A stretch of DNA of 64,000 nucleotides from Thermoactinomyces sp. DSM 45892 (GTDB taxonomy: Bacteria; Bacillota; Bacilli; Thermoactinomycetales; Thermoactinomycetaceae): assembly GCF_900107305.1 (NCBI RefSeq), contig NZ_FNPL01000009.1, forward strand, positions 62,001 to 126,000, written 5' to 3'. Below, piece after piece: positions 38,881-48,592 of this stretch. The position numbers were made by a program, and so were the translations under genes. Numbering within the stretch: the first letter of the stretch is position 1; every line of letters starts with the position of its first letter. The notes below the pieces were generated by a model. It was given only the letters and a program-made list of their open reading frames with translations. It was not told the origin of the DNA and made no database searches.

Positions 38881-40284
38881 CTATTTCATCAAATATGGTT
38901 CTGGATTAACTGGCTTTCCATGTACATGAACCTCCCAATGGAGGTGAGGCCCTGTAGAATGCCCGTTATTCCCAACTTCGGCTATCTTCTGTCCTTTTTT
39001 GACTCTATCACCTACCTTGACCGTTACTGTGTTGGGATACATATGCCCGTAGAGTGTTTCAAAACCTCCACCATGGTCAATCTTCACATACCACCCAAAT
39101 CCTCCAGGATTAGCCTTACTGATATTAATAACTCCATCTGCTGGGGCATAGATTGGAGTTCCTATAGGAGCTGCAATATCAAGTCCATTATGGTTCCGTC
39201 CCCAACGAGGCCCAAATTTGGATGTAAGCCTACCATTTACTGGCCATGGGAACCTTCCGCCTGAATACTTCATATTTGAGTTGATCTCTCCAGGTGCTGG
39301 TGATGATATCGCTTTAAATGTTTGGGAAGAGGATTCTACCTGCTTCACATACGCCCAGTCATTCTTGACTCCATACAGACCACAAGCAAGATCAGGATTG
39401 AGTTTTGTTTGTGATTTAGCTTGATCTAAGCATCCAGCGGCTGGAGTTTTCTTGCTGTCACTTATTTTTTGTGCTAATTCTTCAATTGATTTTCTTTGGT
39501 CCACACCCTGAATCGGTGTTGTACCTCCATACTTTGCATAGTATCCAGTTACCTTTACAACGTAGTTTTGAGTTTCTTTTGGTAGATAGGAGGCTATTGA
39601 TTCGTAGCTTTGACCGTACTTCTTTTGAAGACCAGATACCCTATTAGGACCACCATTATAGGAAGCGAGTCCTAATTTTAGATCTCCGTTTACCCTTTTC
39701 AAATACGAGGATATAATCTTCGTCCCCGTCATAATATTTTTCGCTGGCTCACGACAAGTTGTTCGTGGATCTAGTCCGCTCGACTGACAGTTGAAAGGCA
39801 TCACTTGCATGAGGCCAACCGCTCCAGCACTTGACACTACAGTCGGTTTCCATCCACTTTCTTGTTGGATGATTGCTTTAATCAAGTTTGGATCAACACC
39901 ATATTTGGAGGATGCAGCTGCTATCTCTGTACCGTACTGACCTGATACATTAACATTGGTTGTACCGCCTCCTGTACTACTAACAGCAACACCAGATGCT
40001 TGATGAGCCGCCGCTAGAATTTCCCATGGAATCCCATATTTTTCAGCTATCTCTTGGTATATCTTCATGAGTTCGGGATCTATTCCCAGTTGGCTTGCTT
40101 CTTGTTTTGATTTTGCCGTTTCGGTGATCGAGGGTATTCCTTGATTCAAACCGATCACCAGAAAAATAAAAAGCAATAATACTAGTACAGCACCAAGTAA
40201 TGGGAATCCAACATAGAGTAAGAGTTTTAGCTTTATCGTTTCTTTTAATTGGTCGATGGCGTTTCGAGCGAGGTTACTAACCAT
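38881..40284 (-). CDS. VirB1/CwlT-like bifunctional cell-wall hydrolase (SLT + M23)
   Basis: 467 residues. A membrane anchor (residues 20-48). A lytic-transglycosylase domain at about 115-235 with catalytic Glu in IKAIIQQESGWKP, then AVGLMQVMPF and LASYNGGPNRV. A C-terminal LytM/M23 peptidase at about 345-465 with NHNGLDIAAPIGTPIYA (HxxxD), LYGHMYPN and HLHWEVHVHG (HxH). It opens peptidoglycan for the conjugation channel, the job of CwlT in ICEBs1, though CwlT pairs its muramidase with NlpC/P60 rather than M23. All catalytic residues are visible. Confidence 0.92.
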   Translation of the reverse strand: MVSNLARNAIDQLKETIKLKLLLYVGFPLLGAVLVLLLFIFLVIGLNQGIPSITETAKSKQEASQLGIDPELMKIYQEIAEKYGIPWEILAAAHQASGVAVSSTGGGTTNVNVSGQYGTEIAAASSKYGVDPNLIKAIIQQESGWKPTVVSSAGAVGLMQVMPFNCQSSGLDPRTTCREPAKNIMTGTKIISSYLKRVNGDLKLGLASYNGGPNRVSGLQKKYGQSYESIASYLPKETQNYVVKVTGYYAKYGGTTPIQGVDQRKSIEELAQKISDSKKTPAAGCLDQAKSQTKLNPDLACGLYGVKNDWAYVKQVESSSQTFKAISSPAPGEINSNMKYSGGRFPWPVNGRLTSKFGPRWGRNHNGLDIAAPIGTPIYAPADGVINISKANPGGFGWYVKIDHGGGFETLYGHMYPNTVTVKVGDRVKKGQKIAEVGNNGHSTGPHLHWEVHVHGKPVNPEPYLMK

Positions 40285-40826
40285 GTACCATCCACCTTCC
40301 TAATCTGGATTGATACCATAGCATCTTGTTCTTCTCCAGCCATACCCGACACATAGAGAAGCCACCAATCGTCTTCGTTCTCATACTTTTTAGATGTGAC
40401 AACTTTAATCTCTGTCCAGTTCATTTCTTCTTCTGGAGGAAAATATTCTTGCCTGATACTAAAAAACAGAGCTGGACTTACAATAGCTTGGATCTCTTGA
40501 AGTATTTTTTCAGACTCTTTTGTGGGTACATTCAGCAACCATAAGAGCTTCCCTGCAACTTCTTGAGCTTCAGTAGGGGCATTGTCCTCTCCTATGTCAA
40601 CAAAATTGTAAGCTGGTTTCTTGAGTGTTTTCTCGATAGTCTCTTTAACTGGCATTGTTATTGTTGATTCTGTGGAAGGACTTTTCTTTACGGGAGGTTT
40701 AGCTCGCATCCCTATGATTAAAAAAATAACTCCAAGACACAAGATAACGGCGAAAAACACAACAGCAAGGGGAGCCTTGTTGTAAGCTCCCCTGAATTTA
40801 TAATATAGGCTTCTCATCATTCTCAT
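40245..40826 (-). CDS. Bitopic conjugation protein (NTF2/VirB8-like candidate)
   Basis: 193 residues. One membrane helix (LAVVFFAVILCLGVIFLIIG, residues 21-41), then an extracellular domain with a long helix and strands (DDWWLLYVSGMAGEEQDAMV, VDGTWLVTSLETP). This fits NTF2-like VirB8/TcpC-type periplasmic domains but without a decisive motif. It overlaps both neighbours (4 bases upstream, 40 downstream), showing tight translational coupling in the transfer operon. Confidence 0.62.
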   Translation of the reverse strand: MRMMRSLYYKFRGAYNKAPLAVVFFAVILCLGVIFLIIGMRAKPPVKKSPSTESTITMPVKETIEKTLKKPAYNFVDIGEDNAPTEAQEVAGKLLWLLNVPTKESEKILQEIQAIVSPALFFSIRQEYFPPEEEMNWTEIKVVTSKKYENEDDWWLLYVSGMAGEEQDAMVSIQIRKVDGTWLVTSLETPSTN

Positions 40827-43078
40827 ATATCGTTCCTCGCATGTTTCGCTTTCAGATACGCTTGTGTGATGTCTTCTTGTCCAGGATGTTGATACTGTGG
40901 TTTCTTTGCAAAAGTACGTTTTAGAATAGATTGAGCTTGATGAGCTTGTTTCTGATCACTATATTCACGTTTCCTCGTTTGTATTAGTTGGTCGGCCGTG
41001 CGATCATATAAAGCTTGATCTTGATCCATTTTCATCTGATAGTATACAGATGCTTCAGGGGTACCAGATTCAGGACGAGATGGAGGTAGGCTATTTGCAT
41101 TTACACCCGATACTCTTTGCTCCACAGGTAGATCCGTCCATTTGGCGATTTCTTCAACATAGTTAGTGTTGTTAGGATTTTTTTGTAAATATTTTTCCCG
41201 ACTCTTAGGATCATGCGGATTATATCCCTTATCCTTCATGTGTTTGTAGATTGCAGATGCATTACTGGACATATTAGCTTGTAATTGAGGTCGAGTTTCG
41301 GCCTTCTTAGCTCCTTTTTGCAGATATGGTAACTTTGCTAGGGTTGCTGCCGCTTCATGACCAGCATCTTGTTCATTCATATGGTTCTGATAATCCAAGC
41401 GACCTTGCTCAGTGTATGGATCAAAGCCCATTTCGGTCAAATCATTCTCGGCTTTTTTGATCTGTTGAGCTGTAGCGATAGCATTTGATATGCCACCATT
41501 CTCACGTAGCCATGCCTTCTTTCCTGTAGCTGCTACAGCTAGCCTACCTGCCTGATGCGTTCCTTTTTTCAACTTTCCTAATCCGCCTGCAAGTTTATTT
41601 GCAATGAATCCACCTGCTTTTTTAGTGAATCCAGAACCTACAGGAACAGTTGATCCTACCAGCTCGCCAAGTTGTTGTTTTGACTCTTTCATTACCAAGT
41701 AGAGAGAGTAGAAAAGAATGACTGTCAGGACATTTTTGATCACAAAATCCATGAGCCAACCATAATCCCCACCACTATCTATTTTTACATCTGACATTAT
41801 TTTGAATAACAACAAACAGACAGCTAGAAGCAGGGACATAATAACTCTCATGAAGAATGCGAATCCAATTTTGAGAATCCATCCAGTTAACTCACTCAGA
41901 TTTCGGTTGTACCACATGGCCTTCATGAGAGGTATTATTGCGAACATGGATAAAGCAACACCGTAATAGTAGTACTTTGCAGATTGAACACAGTACCAAA
42001 AGAGCATAATGCAAAGGACAATACTAACCAGAGAAGTCACTGTTCCATATGAAAAACGTTTCCCCATATGCGATTCCGTAACCATCTCAAATCCAGGTTG
42101 GGCTTTCCCCTTGTCTGTGACTTTTTCTGTATTGTTGTCACCTTTGCCTCTAAACCAATCTTTTCTATCCTCGGAGTTGTCCTTTCCATAAGTAAATAGG
42201 GGTCCAATATTTTTTTGTCCATTTTCCACTGACCCAAATTCCAAAACCAGATACGGTTTAAAGTAAAGTTGTGTCCACAGAAAGTCTGCAACCCGATCTA
42301 TTGATGTCTCTTCGGCTTCTTTCTTTTCCTCCTTCACCTTTTCCTCAGCACTTAATTTATTCCATCGTTGATAATCTCTCATTTTTTCATTATCTGGTCG
42401 GGTATCTTCAGTTTTATCATCACTCATGAACCCGACCAAAACTGAATTGGATAGAGTTTCGGCCATATTAGCCGACGTTTTAATCACGGTTGGCATGAAT
42501 TGAAGGAACACTGAAGCAAATGCAATAATGGCCACATTCCGAAGTAACAACATGTACCCTTCTGTTTTTCGTCCCTGGAAAAAGCGATACACAACCACTA
42601 TAAAACTTATCGTAAACAACCACGCTGAAATTGGTATCCACAAATACGTTTCAGATTTATCAAGTACTTTCTTAGCAGAGTCTGCAAACGTAACTACCTT
42701 AGATAAGCCAACTGAAAAGAACTTGTAGAAGTAAATGACTGTGTAAACAATCAAAGTATATAAGCTCCATAGCAAATCCATGATGAAGGTAAAAGCCTCA
42801 TTTATTCCTTCTTCCATATAGCCTTCTACATCAAATGTACCAACATCTTTTCCAACGTAGTCTAGTTTAAAATATGACGAAGGGCATTCCTCGAACTTGC
42901 CTATAGGAACCTGACATCCTGTTGGTGCTGGATTATTGTGTAGATCTATTCTCTTTTTTTGTTCCTCAGCTCCAGGTAGCTTATTGGGATCTCGATCCGC
43001 TGCTAAACTTATCGACGAAGAACATAACAAAAGGAGTGTCATGACAATAATGACACTCCTTTTCAGGAATCTCTTCAT
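40823..43078 (-). CDS. VirB6/ConG-like polytopic channel protein
   Basis: About 751 residues from the ATG after AGAGGTGACGTTGAAAAA; an in-frame ATG 24 bases upstream contains the site. A signal sequence (IIVMTLLLLCSSSISLAA), about seven membrane helices (first near 115-140, last near 460-480) and a cytoplasmic C-terminal 270 residues rich in Gln/Lys/Asn. VirB6/TrbL proteins form the inner membrane part of the DNA channel. Position between the VirB4 and hydrolase genes matches conG in ICEBs1. ATGA overlap with the preceding lipoprotein gene. Confidence 0.8.
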   Translation of the reverse strand: MKRFLKRSVIIVMTLLLLCSSSISLAADRDPNKLPGAEEQKKRIDLHNNPAPTGCQVPIGKFEECPSSYFKLDYVGKDVGTFDVEGYMEEGINEAFTFIMDLLWSLYTLIVYTVIYFYKFFSVGLSKVVTFADSAKKVLDKSETYLWIPISAWLFTISFIVVVYRFFQGRKTEGYMLLLRNVAIIAFASVFLQFMPTVIKTSANMAETLSNSVLVGFMSDDKTEDTRPDNEKMRDYQRWNKLSAEEKVKEEKKEAEETSIDRVADFLWTQLYFKPYLVLEFGSVENGQKNIGPLFTYGKDNSEDRKDWFRGKGDNNTEKVTDKGKAQPGFEMVTESHMGKRFSYGTVTSLVSIVLCIMLFWYCVQSAKYYYYGVALSMFAIIPLMKAMWYNRNLSELTGWILKIGFAFFMRVIMSLLLAVCLLLFKIMSDVKIDSGGDYGWLMDFVIKNVLTVILFYSLYLVMKESKQQLGELVGSTVPVGSGFTKKAGGFIANKLAGGLGKLKKGTHQAGRLAVAATGKKAWLRENGGISNAIATAQQIKKAENDLTEMGFDPYTEQGRLDYQNHMNEQDAGHEAAATLAKLPYLQKGAKKAETRPQLQANMSSNASAIYKHMKDKGYNPHDPKSREKYLQKNPNNTNYVEEIAKWTDLPVEQRVSGVNANSLPPSRPESGTPEASVYYQMKMDQDQALYDRTADQLIQTRKREYSDQKQAHQAQSILKRTFAKKPQYQHPGQEDITQAYLKAKHARNDI

Positions 43079-43617
43079 TTTTTCAACGTCACCTCTTTCC
43101 ATTCAGATACAGGTTTTGAACCGAATTCCATACTATACATACTAGATCCAGTGAAATGTTGAAAGGTGTTTCGACCCACTTTGTACTCTTGAATACTAGA
43201 AAGCTTCCATCCTCCACTTACCTTTCGAAAATCAAATTTTTTAAGTAATTTTCCATTTGTCATCTCTGGCGAAACATAGGCATATACCTCTTTTTCGTTA
43301 GGTCCTTCTGGTAACGTCGTTATATAAACAGCACCTGATTGCTCTATCATTATACTCTGGACATTGTGGTAGGTTTGATCCTCTATCTTCCCATATTCAC
43401 TCACATATTCAATAGATTCCAACTCAGCTACATCACCACGAATACCAGCCTGCCAATATTTGATCGCAAGCCCTTCTACTTCATCTAGTGATTGGTCCTC
43501 AATCTTCTTAGGCTCACTTGTTGAAGTTGATTCGGATGAACAACCACAAACTGCAACCACTATACACAAACCCAGAAGAGCTAGAAAGCCCCTCTGTGCG
43601 TTTAAAAAACGAATCAT
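43075..43617 (-). CDS. Conjugation-operon lipoprotein
   Basis: 180 residues. The lipobox VAVCGCSSES places the lipidated Cys near residue 25. The mature domain (YWQAGIRGDVAELESIEYVS, YITTLPEGPNEKEVYAYVSP, KVSGGWKLSSIQEYKVG) looks like an NTF2-like fold. It sits where ICEBs1 has yddF but is not recognisably homologous. Probably an outer-face stabiliser of the channel (inference). Confidence 0.7.
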   Translation of the reverse strand: MIRFLNAQRGFLALLGLCIVVAVCGCSSESTSTSEPKKIEDQSLDEVEGLAIKYWQAGIRGDVAELESIEYVSEYGKIEDQTYHNVQSIMIEQSGAVYITTLPEGPNEKEVYAYVSPEMTNGKLLKKFDFRKVSGGWKLSSIQEYKVGRNTFQHFTGSSMYSMEFGSKPVSEWKEVTLKK

Positions 43618-43633
43618 ACTAAATACCTCCTTT

Positions 43634-46156
43634 CTATACTTTAGAAGCCGCTACAGCCTCTGGTTTTGTGTTAAATATCTCTGATAATTGCTCATCTGGT
43701 AGAACAAACTCACAGTATCCACTTCGTCCATCCAAATCTCTCAGATATCCTTTGGATGTTTGCGCTGCTTGAGCTTGCGCAACTCTTGCAAACTCTCGGT
43801 TGGATGATCGAGAGTCGTTGCTTCTGACATTTTGTAGTTTTTCACGTACTTCCTTTGTATCTTGCATACGCAGGGCTTCTATAGCTAGAGTTGTTTCTTC
43901 CTCAGATGTTGTCCCTAAACATACATAGGTACTCATGAGATCCACAACATCTTTGAGGTCGCTGGGCTTCTGTGTAGCGTACCAGATGCCAGCATTCGCC
44001 GATCTTCCAGCCCTTTGTAACTTGTTCGCTAATTCGTTACCCAATTCAGTCCGTAACCAAGCCCACGCCTCATCAAGTGCCGCAACTTTAAACTTGGATC
44101 GATCCCGAAGCACAAAACTTTCAGCAAGAATTGCAGTAGACATCATTACCGCAAGAGTAACACGCTCGTCTAACTCCATACTCTCCCTTGTTTTGTTTGG
44201 GTTGGGAAGCTTTAATCCTGCCAACTGTAGCAGAACGATTCCATACTCAGGTAAATCTTCGTTTGCAAAGAGATCATCTTGGATTGCCTCTTGTTCTTTC
44301 TCCCGATCCCCAAATAACAACTTTCCTTGCGGCAAATCAGCAACTTCCTTTAAAAATCCCGATATTTGTTGAGCTACAGGGCGAGTATCAGCTTCCAAAT
44401 GCTCCATCATTCTACGCATTGATGCTTTGATACCATGGAGCTTTTCATTTTCTACTGCTTTTTTTGCGGCACTTAGAAGAACTGTATTTTCATCGTCCTC
44501 TAAACCACGCTTCCTCATTAAACCAATCATTGATACTGCAACCGCACGAGCCATCTCTTTATCTTCCATACGAAGAAATGGGTCCATACTACCAGGTCTT
44601 TGTCTACCATCTAATACTAGTCGATAGACATTTTCTTCGAGTCCTGGCATTGTTTTTACCCAGTGAGTACGCTCTTCCTTGATATCAATTACAAATACTT
44701 TTGCTCGCCAGACCAGAGCAGCGTAGTATATCAGTGTATTGATTAAGAATGATTTACCTGATCCCAAGGGACCTACAATGCCCAGCCCAGCATCTTTATT
44801 ATTTTGGGGACCTAATGCTATGTCTAAAGATACCAACGCATCATATTCCGTAAATCCTAGAGGGACACCACTTGCTGTTCCTAACAAGTCAGCAGATCCA
44901 GGAGAAGCAAATGTAGCTGCTATCTCTGGCAACATTGGCTCATCGTATCCGATTTTGGAATCCCATGGTCCAGGCAACCAGTTCTGATATAGTTCTAACT
45001 GTATGTTGCTTGGTTGATATCCTATGAGTTGGAAACCTTCCAGTTTTTGAATCAAGTTTTTTGCGTTGAGGTTTACTTCTTCCCTTGTCCTTCCATCTAC
45101 ACAAAAAACTATATGCGAGTGTAGCATAGGCACCTCTGACTTTCGTATATACTCAGCAAAGGCTTCTACCTCTTCGTGTTTTTCAAGCATCTCCATACTT
45201 GGATGAATGTTGCCTTCTAAAACATGACTCACTTCATCATTCACATCTCGTTGTTTAGCCTTCGCAAACTCTCGTGTCTCTACTGGAGGAATATGAGTGT
45301 AGTGAAGCATAGAATCAACATTGTAGCCTTTACATCTAAGCGGCACTTTATAAAGGAGTTCATCTCCAGGCATTTCTATGGTATCTGGAAGCGAAGCCAC
45401 TGTGATGAATGAAAGAAAGCGTTGATCGTTGTCATGGTCAATCTGAACACAGTCATGATACTCTGTCACTTGTGCCTCACAAAGCCAAGTGTAAGCTTTC
45501 TTTTTCATCGGGAAATCACGCTTCATCCACTCTGGAAGTGGTGGCATTTCCATCCCTCTATACGTATGGTGACGATACACATAGTTACATATCTCGTGGG
45601 GGAGAAGTCGTACCATTGAACTTGAAAATACGTCTACTCCTATGCGTTTTTCAACTTTTTTATCTTCTTCAAATGCTTTCTCTAATTCGTCATTAAAAAC
45701 TTGATCTCCACCAATTCCCAGCCCCCGTTGGAACCATCGAAATACATGTCCTGTTGTGTTATCCTGATCCTTCACTTTTGTCTTGTTGGGTAATTCTACT
45801 CCAAAAATAGTGATGTATTTTGGGGCTACATTGGAATCAACAACGTACTTCCATTGATCAAAAATCTTTTGTGCTGCTACTTCCGCATGTTCATCTCCAA
45901 TACTCTTCACCAAATTATCGAGCTGTACATGGTAGGTATCGGGTACCTTGACTCTCCACATACGTACTTGATACCCATTTTCTTGAAGGTATGTGAATAA
46001 GCGTACATCCTTTCCCCATTTCCCCTTCTTCTCATCCATGCTCTTAGAGGGATAGGGAGTAAAAAGGTAGCCATAGAAGGCTACCGGATTTGATTCTTTG
46101 AAAAAAGCTATGTTTTCTACTATCTGTGTCGGGACACGGGTATCCGAAAAGTTCAT
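43634..46156 (-). CDS. virB4: VirB4/ConE-type conjugation ATPase
   Basis: 840 residues, the family's usual size. An N-terminal VirB4 domain (residues 1-430), then the motor with Walker A LGIVGPLGSGKSFLINT near 470, Walker B FKVAALDEAWAWLRTEL near 690 and AGIWYATQKPSD. It powers channel assembly and substrate transfer and is the most diagnostic gene of the type IV system. The start overlaps the stop of the TcpE-like gene (ATGA). Confidence 0.93.
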   Translation of the reverse strand: MNFSDTRVPTQIVENIAFFKESNPVAFYGYLFTPYPSKSMDEKKGKWGKDVRLFTYLQENGYQVRMWRVKVPDTYHVQLDNLVKSIGDEHAEVAAQKIFDQWKYVVDSNVAPKYITIFGVELPNKTKVKDQDNTTGHVFRWFQRGLGIGGDQVFNDELEKAFEEDKKVEKRIGVDVFSSSMVRLLPHEICNYVYRHHTYRGMEMPPLPEWMKRDFPMKKKAYTWLCEAQVTEYHDCVQIDHDNDQRFLSFITVASLPDTIEMPGDELLYKVPLRCKGYNVDSMLHYTHIPPVETREFAKAKQRDVNDEVSHVLEGNIHPSMEMLEKHEEVEAFAEYIRKSEVPMLHSHIVFCVDGRTREEVNLNAKNLIQKLEGFQLIGYQPSNIQLELYQNWLPGPWDSKIGYDEPMLPEIAATFASPGSADLLGTASGVPLGFTEYDALVSLDIALGPQNNKDAGLGIVGPLGSGKSFLINTLIYYAALVWRAKVFVIDIKEERTHWVKTMPGLEENVYRLVLDGRQRPGSMDPFLRMEDKEMARAVAVSMIGLMRKRGLEDDENTVLLSAAKKAVENEKLHGIKASMRRMMEHLEADTRPVAQQISGFLKEVADLPQGKLLFGDREKEQEAIQDDLFANEDLPEYGIVLLQLAGLKLPNPNKTRESMELDERVTLAVMMSTAILAESFVLRDRSKFKVAALDEAWAWLRTELGNELANKLQRAGRSANAGIWYATQKPSDLKDVVDLMSTYVCLGTTSEEETTLAIEALRMQDTKEVREKLQNVRSNDSRSSNREFARVAQAQAAQTSKGYLRDLDGRSGYCEFVLPDEQLSEIFNTKPEAVAASKV

Positions 46157-46581
46157 TTCTGTTTTCCACCATCCAATCTAGTAAGTTGTTTATTTTCAAT
46201 TCGTCCGTGACTGACTGGATGCCCCAATCTCGTTACTTTAGAACGTAATATCCTTGTTAAGAAGGAAGCTACAAAAACAGTTAGCTTCCTTCCTTGAGCT
46301 GGTGCTTTATAGATAGCCCATGCAATGACAAAGGGAAATACCAAAAATCGCCCCATGACATCAATCACAAGGAAATCCACGCCTAAAAACTCAAAGTTCA
46401 TTAGGGGAATAAATCCTACAAGAGTAGCTGGTATAAAGAACAGTTCCCAAAGAACTAAGAACACTGCAACAGATACCATGATAGGACGAGGAAGCTTAAT
46501 TCCTTCCCAATGATACAACTCTTTTTTAACTTTAAAGCCTGTTGAATACGTCCTGATGGTATATGGTTTTTGATCTGCCAT
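46153..46581 (-). CDS. TcpE/ConD-like membrane protein
   Basis: 142 residues from an ATG after GGCAGGACTTGATTAAT, a few bases past the previous stop. Two adjacent helices (PIMVSVAVFLVLWELFFIPA and RFLVFPFVIAWAIYKAP) and basic ends fit the TcpE/VirB3-like family that partners VirB4. Order ConB-ConC-ConD-ConE is conserved here. Confidence 0.75.
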   Translation of the reverse strand: MADQKPYTIRTYSTGFKVKKELYHWEGIKLPRPIMVSVAVFLVLWELFFIPATLVGFIPLMNFEFLGVDFLVIDVMGRFLVFPFVIAWAIYKAPAQGRKLTVFVASFLTRILRSKVTRLGHPVSHGRIENKQLTRLDGGKQK

Positions 46582-46582
46582 A

Positions 46583-46810
46583 TTAATCAAGTCCTGCCAT
46601 CTTATTAAATCCATCCGCTAGGATTTTTAATAATCCAAGTCCTCCTAAAGACACCGCCCCGATTACTGCTATATCCAACAATGTAGTATACAGATTTAAG
46701 GTTCTACCTTTCGCCTTATGCCAAATCATGACTCCTACGCCAACAACCAAAATCCAAATGGCTATACCATTCAGTATGTTTTGTGGCAAAGTACTAAACA
46801 ACTTGTCCAT
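46583..46810 (-). CDS. ConC/TcpD-like small membrane protein
   Basis: 75 residues with two hydrophobic helices (NGIAIWILVVGVGVMIWH, IAVIGAVSLGGLGLLKILA). It matches ConC/TcpD in size, topology and position between the ConB- and ConD-like genes. A VirB2-like pilin subunit is an alternative. The ribosome site is AGGAGGATTTTAA. Confidence 0.68.
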   Translation of the reverse strand: MDKLFSTLPQNILNGIAIWILVVGVGVMIWHKAKGRTLNLYTTLLDIAVIGAVSLGGLGLLKILADGFNKMAGLD

Positions 46811-46821
46811 TTAAAATCCTC

Positions 46822-47688
46822 CTACTTGTTCACTGACACTATGAACCAATCCTTTTCTTTTTCCATGACTTTCACATCGTAACTCAATGTCATAGTAGAT
46901 TTTGACTGATCTTCTACTGCTATCCAAACCCGAACGATATACTCTTGATCCGCTCTCGATAATACTTGAATACTCTTTAGCTCTTTGTATGCTGTCGGTA
47001 ACTGGGTTGAAGGTATGCTCTTTTTGTCCAATGTATATCTTTGAACGGCTTCTGGCTCACCTTTCATCCAAACTTGCATAAAGTTAGCTAGTGTGGTCTT
47101 GAGTTTTTCCTGCTTTTTATCATCAAGCGGAATTTCCTCGGCCTTCTCTGATTCCAGATCTTTTTTCGGTGGATCAACTACGCTTGGGAATTGATCGACG
47201 AACCAACCCGAACCTGAACGAACAACAGGACATTCGAAGTAAAGAATTCTACCATCATTTAAGTGAACACGAAGCTTCACTCGTGCTTTTTTATCTTCTT
47301 GTGCCCAAGCTTCATCAAAAGCGAAGAGCTGAGTCACCTTGATAGGCTCTTTACTGAATTTAACCAGATAGGCATTGTTTGCACTCAAAAAACTTTCGAA
47401 TTTAGCTGATATATAAGGTTTCAACCAGTCGATTTTTTTATCTGTATCATTTCCATATGCATCGGATAGCCAGATACTTGTAAAGGTGTTTGCAACTTCT
47501 TTTGCTTGGGTAGGGATTGGTTTCGGGATTTGTGATTTCTTTACATTTGCACGAATCTCCTGAACATAAATAACCGCATTTTGCAATTGATATATTGCCA
47601 TAACTCCAGTCGCTATGGATAGGGCTATAACAGCTACAAACAACCAACTGGCCACCATACGAAATTTATGATTTTGGAATACTTTCAT
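46822..47688 (-). CDS. TcpC/ConB-like conjugation protein
   Basis: 288 residues. One N-terminal membrane helix (MVASWLFVAVIALSIATGVM) and two extracellular NTF2-like domains (about 65-165 and 190-288) joined by a charged linker, the architecture of TcpC/ConB. It anchors the channel in the membrane and extends into the wall. The ribosome site AGGAGTGCACA precedes the ATG. Confidence 0.82.
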   Translation of the reverse strand: MKVFQNHKFRMVASWLFVAVIALSIATGVMAIYQLQNAVIYVQEIRANVKKSQIPKPIPTQAKEVANTFTSIWLSDAYGNDTDKKIDWLKPYISAKFESFLSANNAYLVKFSKEPIKVTQLFAFDEAWAQEDKKARVKLRVHLNDGRILYFECPVVRSGSGWFVDQFPSVVDPPKKDLESEKAEEIPLDDKKQEKLKTTLANFMQVWMKGEPEAVQRYTLDKKSIPSTQLPTAYKELKSIQVLSRADQEYIVRVWIAVEDQSKSTMTLSYDVKVMEKEKDWFIVSVNK

Positions 47689-47767
47689 TGTGCACTCCTT
47701 TCCAGAAAAAAAGTCAGACCTACGAAAAATAGTAAGCCTGACTGGAATAAGCTATGATTCTACTCTA

Positions 47768-48592
47768 TTATGATTTGGCCTTTGTTTCAGGAAGTTTTAG
47801 TTCTTGTCCTGGGAAGATCCAGTGACCGTGATCCTTGGCATTACGTTTGTCACGCTTCACTAGCATATCCTTGTTTAGTTCCCAAATCTCTGTCCACTTG
47901 TTGCCATCACCTAGTTTTTCCTTAGCGATGTCAAATAAGCAATCACCTTTGACTACTTTGTATGTAGTTTCGGTAGTTGGTGGACTAGCTACTTCGTTAG
48001 GATCGGTTGTTATAGGTTCTTTACTATCGTTTTGTGCAACAACAGTTCCATCAACACTTGCTTTTTGTTCAGAAGTTCCATTCGTTCCATCACCAAGAGC
48101 AATATTTGTTTCATTACCCTTTGTTCCTACAACACCAGCTGATGATTTAGCCGAATGAGTACTACTGCTGCTACCACTAGCTACTGGTGGTTGAACTGTT
48201 CCACCTGTCGCTGGGGTTGCTGGCTCAGGCTTTGGTTCTGGCTTTGGTTCTGGCTTCGGCTCAGGCTTTGGTTCTGGCTTTGGTTCTGGCTTCGGCTCAG
48301 GCTTCGGCTCAGGCTTTGGTTCTGGCTTTGGTTCTGGCTTCGGCTCAGGCTTTGGTTCTGGCTTTGGTTCTGGCTTTGGTTCTGGCTTTGGTTCTGGCTT
48401 CGGCTCAGGCTTTGGTTCTGGCTTTGGTTCTGGCTTCGGCTCAGGCTTCGGCTGATCTTGTCCACCACCAGGAGGTACAATCGTTCCTCCACCTGGTATA
48501 ACTGGTGGATTTTCATTAGCGTATGCTGGTACTAATACCAATCCTGCGCTTAAAGATAGAGCTAACACTGTTGCGGTAAGTCTTTTTTTCAA
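47768..48592 (-). CDS. Secreted LysM protein with long Lys-Pro-Glu-Pro repeat
   Basis: About 274 residues from a TTG after GGGGGAATACC (frame upstream lacks a ribosome site). A signal peptide ([17 protein letters not shown]), a Pro/Gly segment, about 18-19 copies of the tetrapeptide KPEP, a Ser/Thr/Gly segment and a C-terminal LysM-like domain ([34 protein letters not shown]). The rigid charged stalk could span the wall, with LysM binding peptidoglycan. As first gene of the transfer block it may be a mating-surface or wall-anchoring component (inference). Confidence 0.75.
   Translation of the reverse strand: MKKRLTATVLALSLSAGLVLVPAYANENPPVIPGGGTIVPPGGGQDQPKPEPKPEPKPEPKPEPKPEPKPEPKPEPKPEPKPEPKPEPKPEPKPEPKPEPKPEPKPEPKPEPKPEPKPEPKPEPATPATGGTVQPPVASGSSSSTHSAKSSAGVVGTKGNETNIALGDGTNGTSEQKASVDGTVVAQNDSKEPITTDPNEVASPPTTETTYKVVKGDCLFDIAKEKLGDGNKWTEIWELNKDMLVKRDKRNAKDHGHWIFPGQELKLPETKAKS
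48225..48452. repeat. 12-bp tandem repeat encoding KPEP
   Basis: 12-bp units in two synonymous versions (GGCTTTGGTTCT and GGCTTCGGCTCA on the plus strand) alternate in blocks, indicating expansion by slippage or unequal recombination. The array keeps other frames open on both strands, producing spurious ORFs. Confidence 0.9.

Noticed and set aside
48155-48535. Long plus-strand and alternate minus-frame ORFs (Leu/Trp/Phe-rich or Ser/Gln/Asn-rich)
   Set aside because: They are shadows of the 12-bp KPEP repeat, which keeps several frames open. They have no ribosome sites and low-complexity content.
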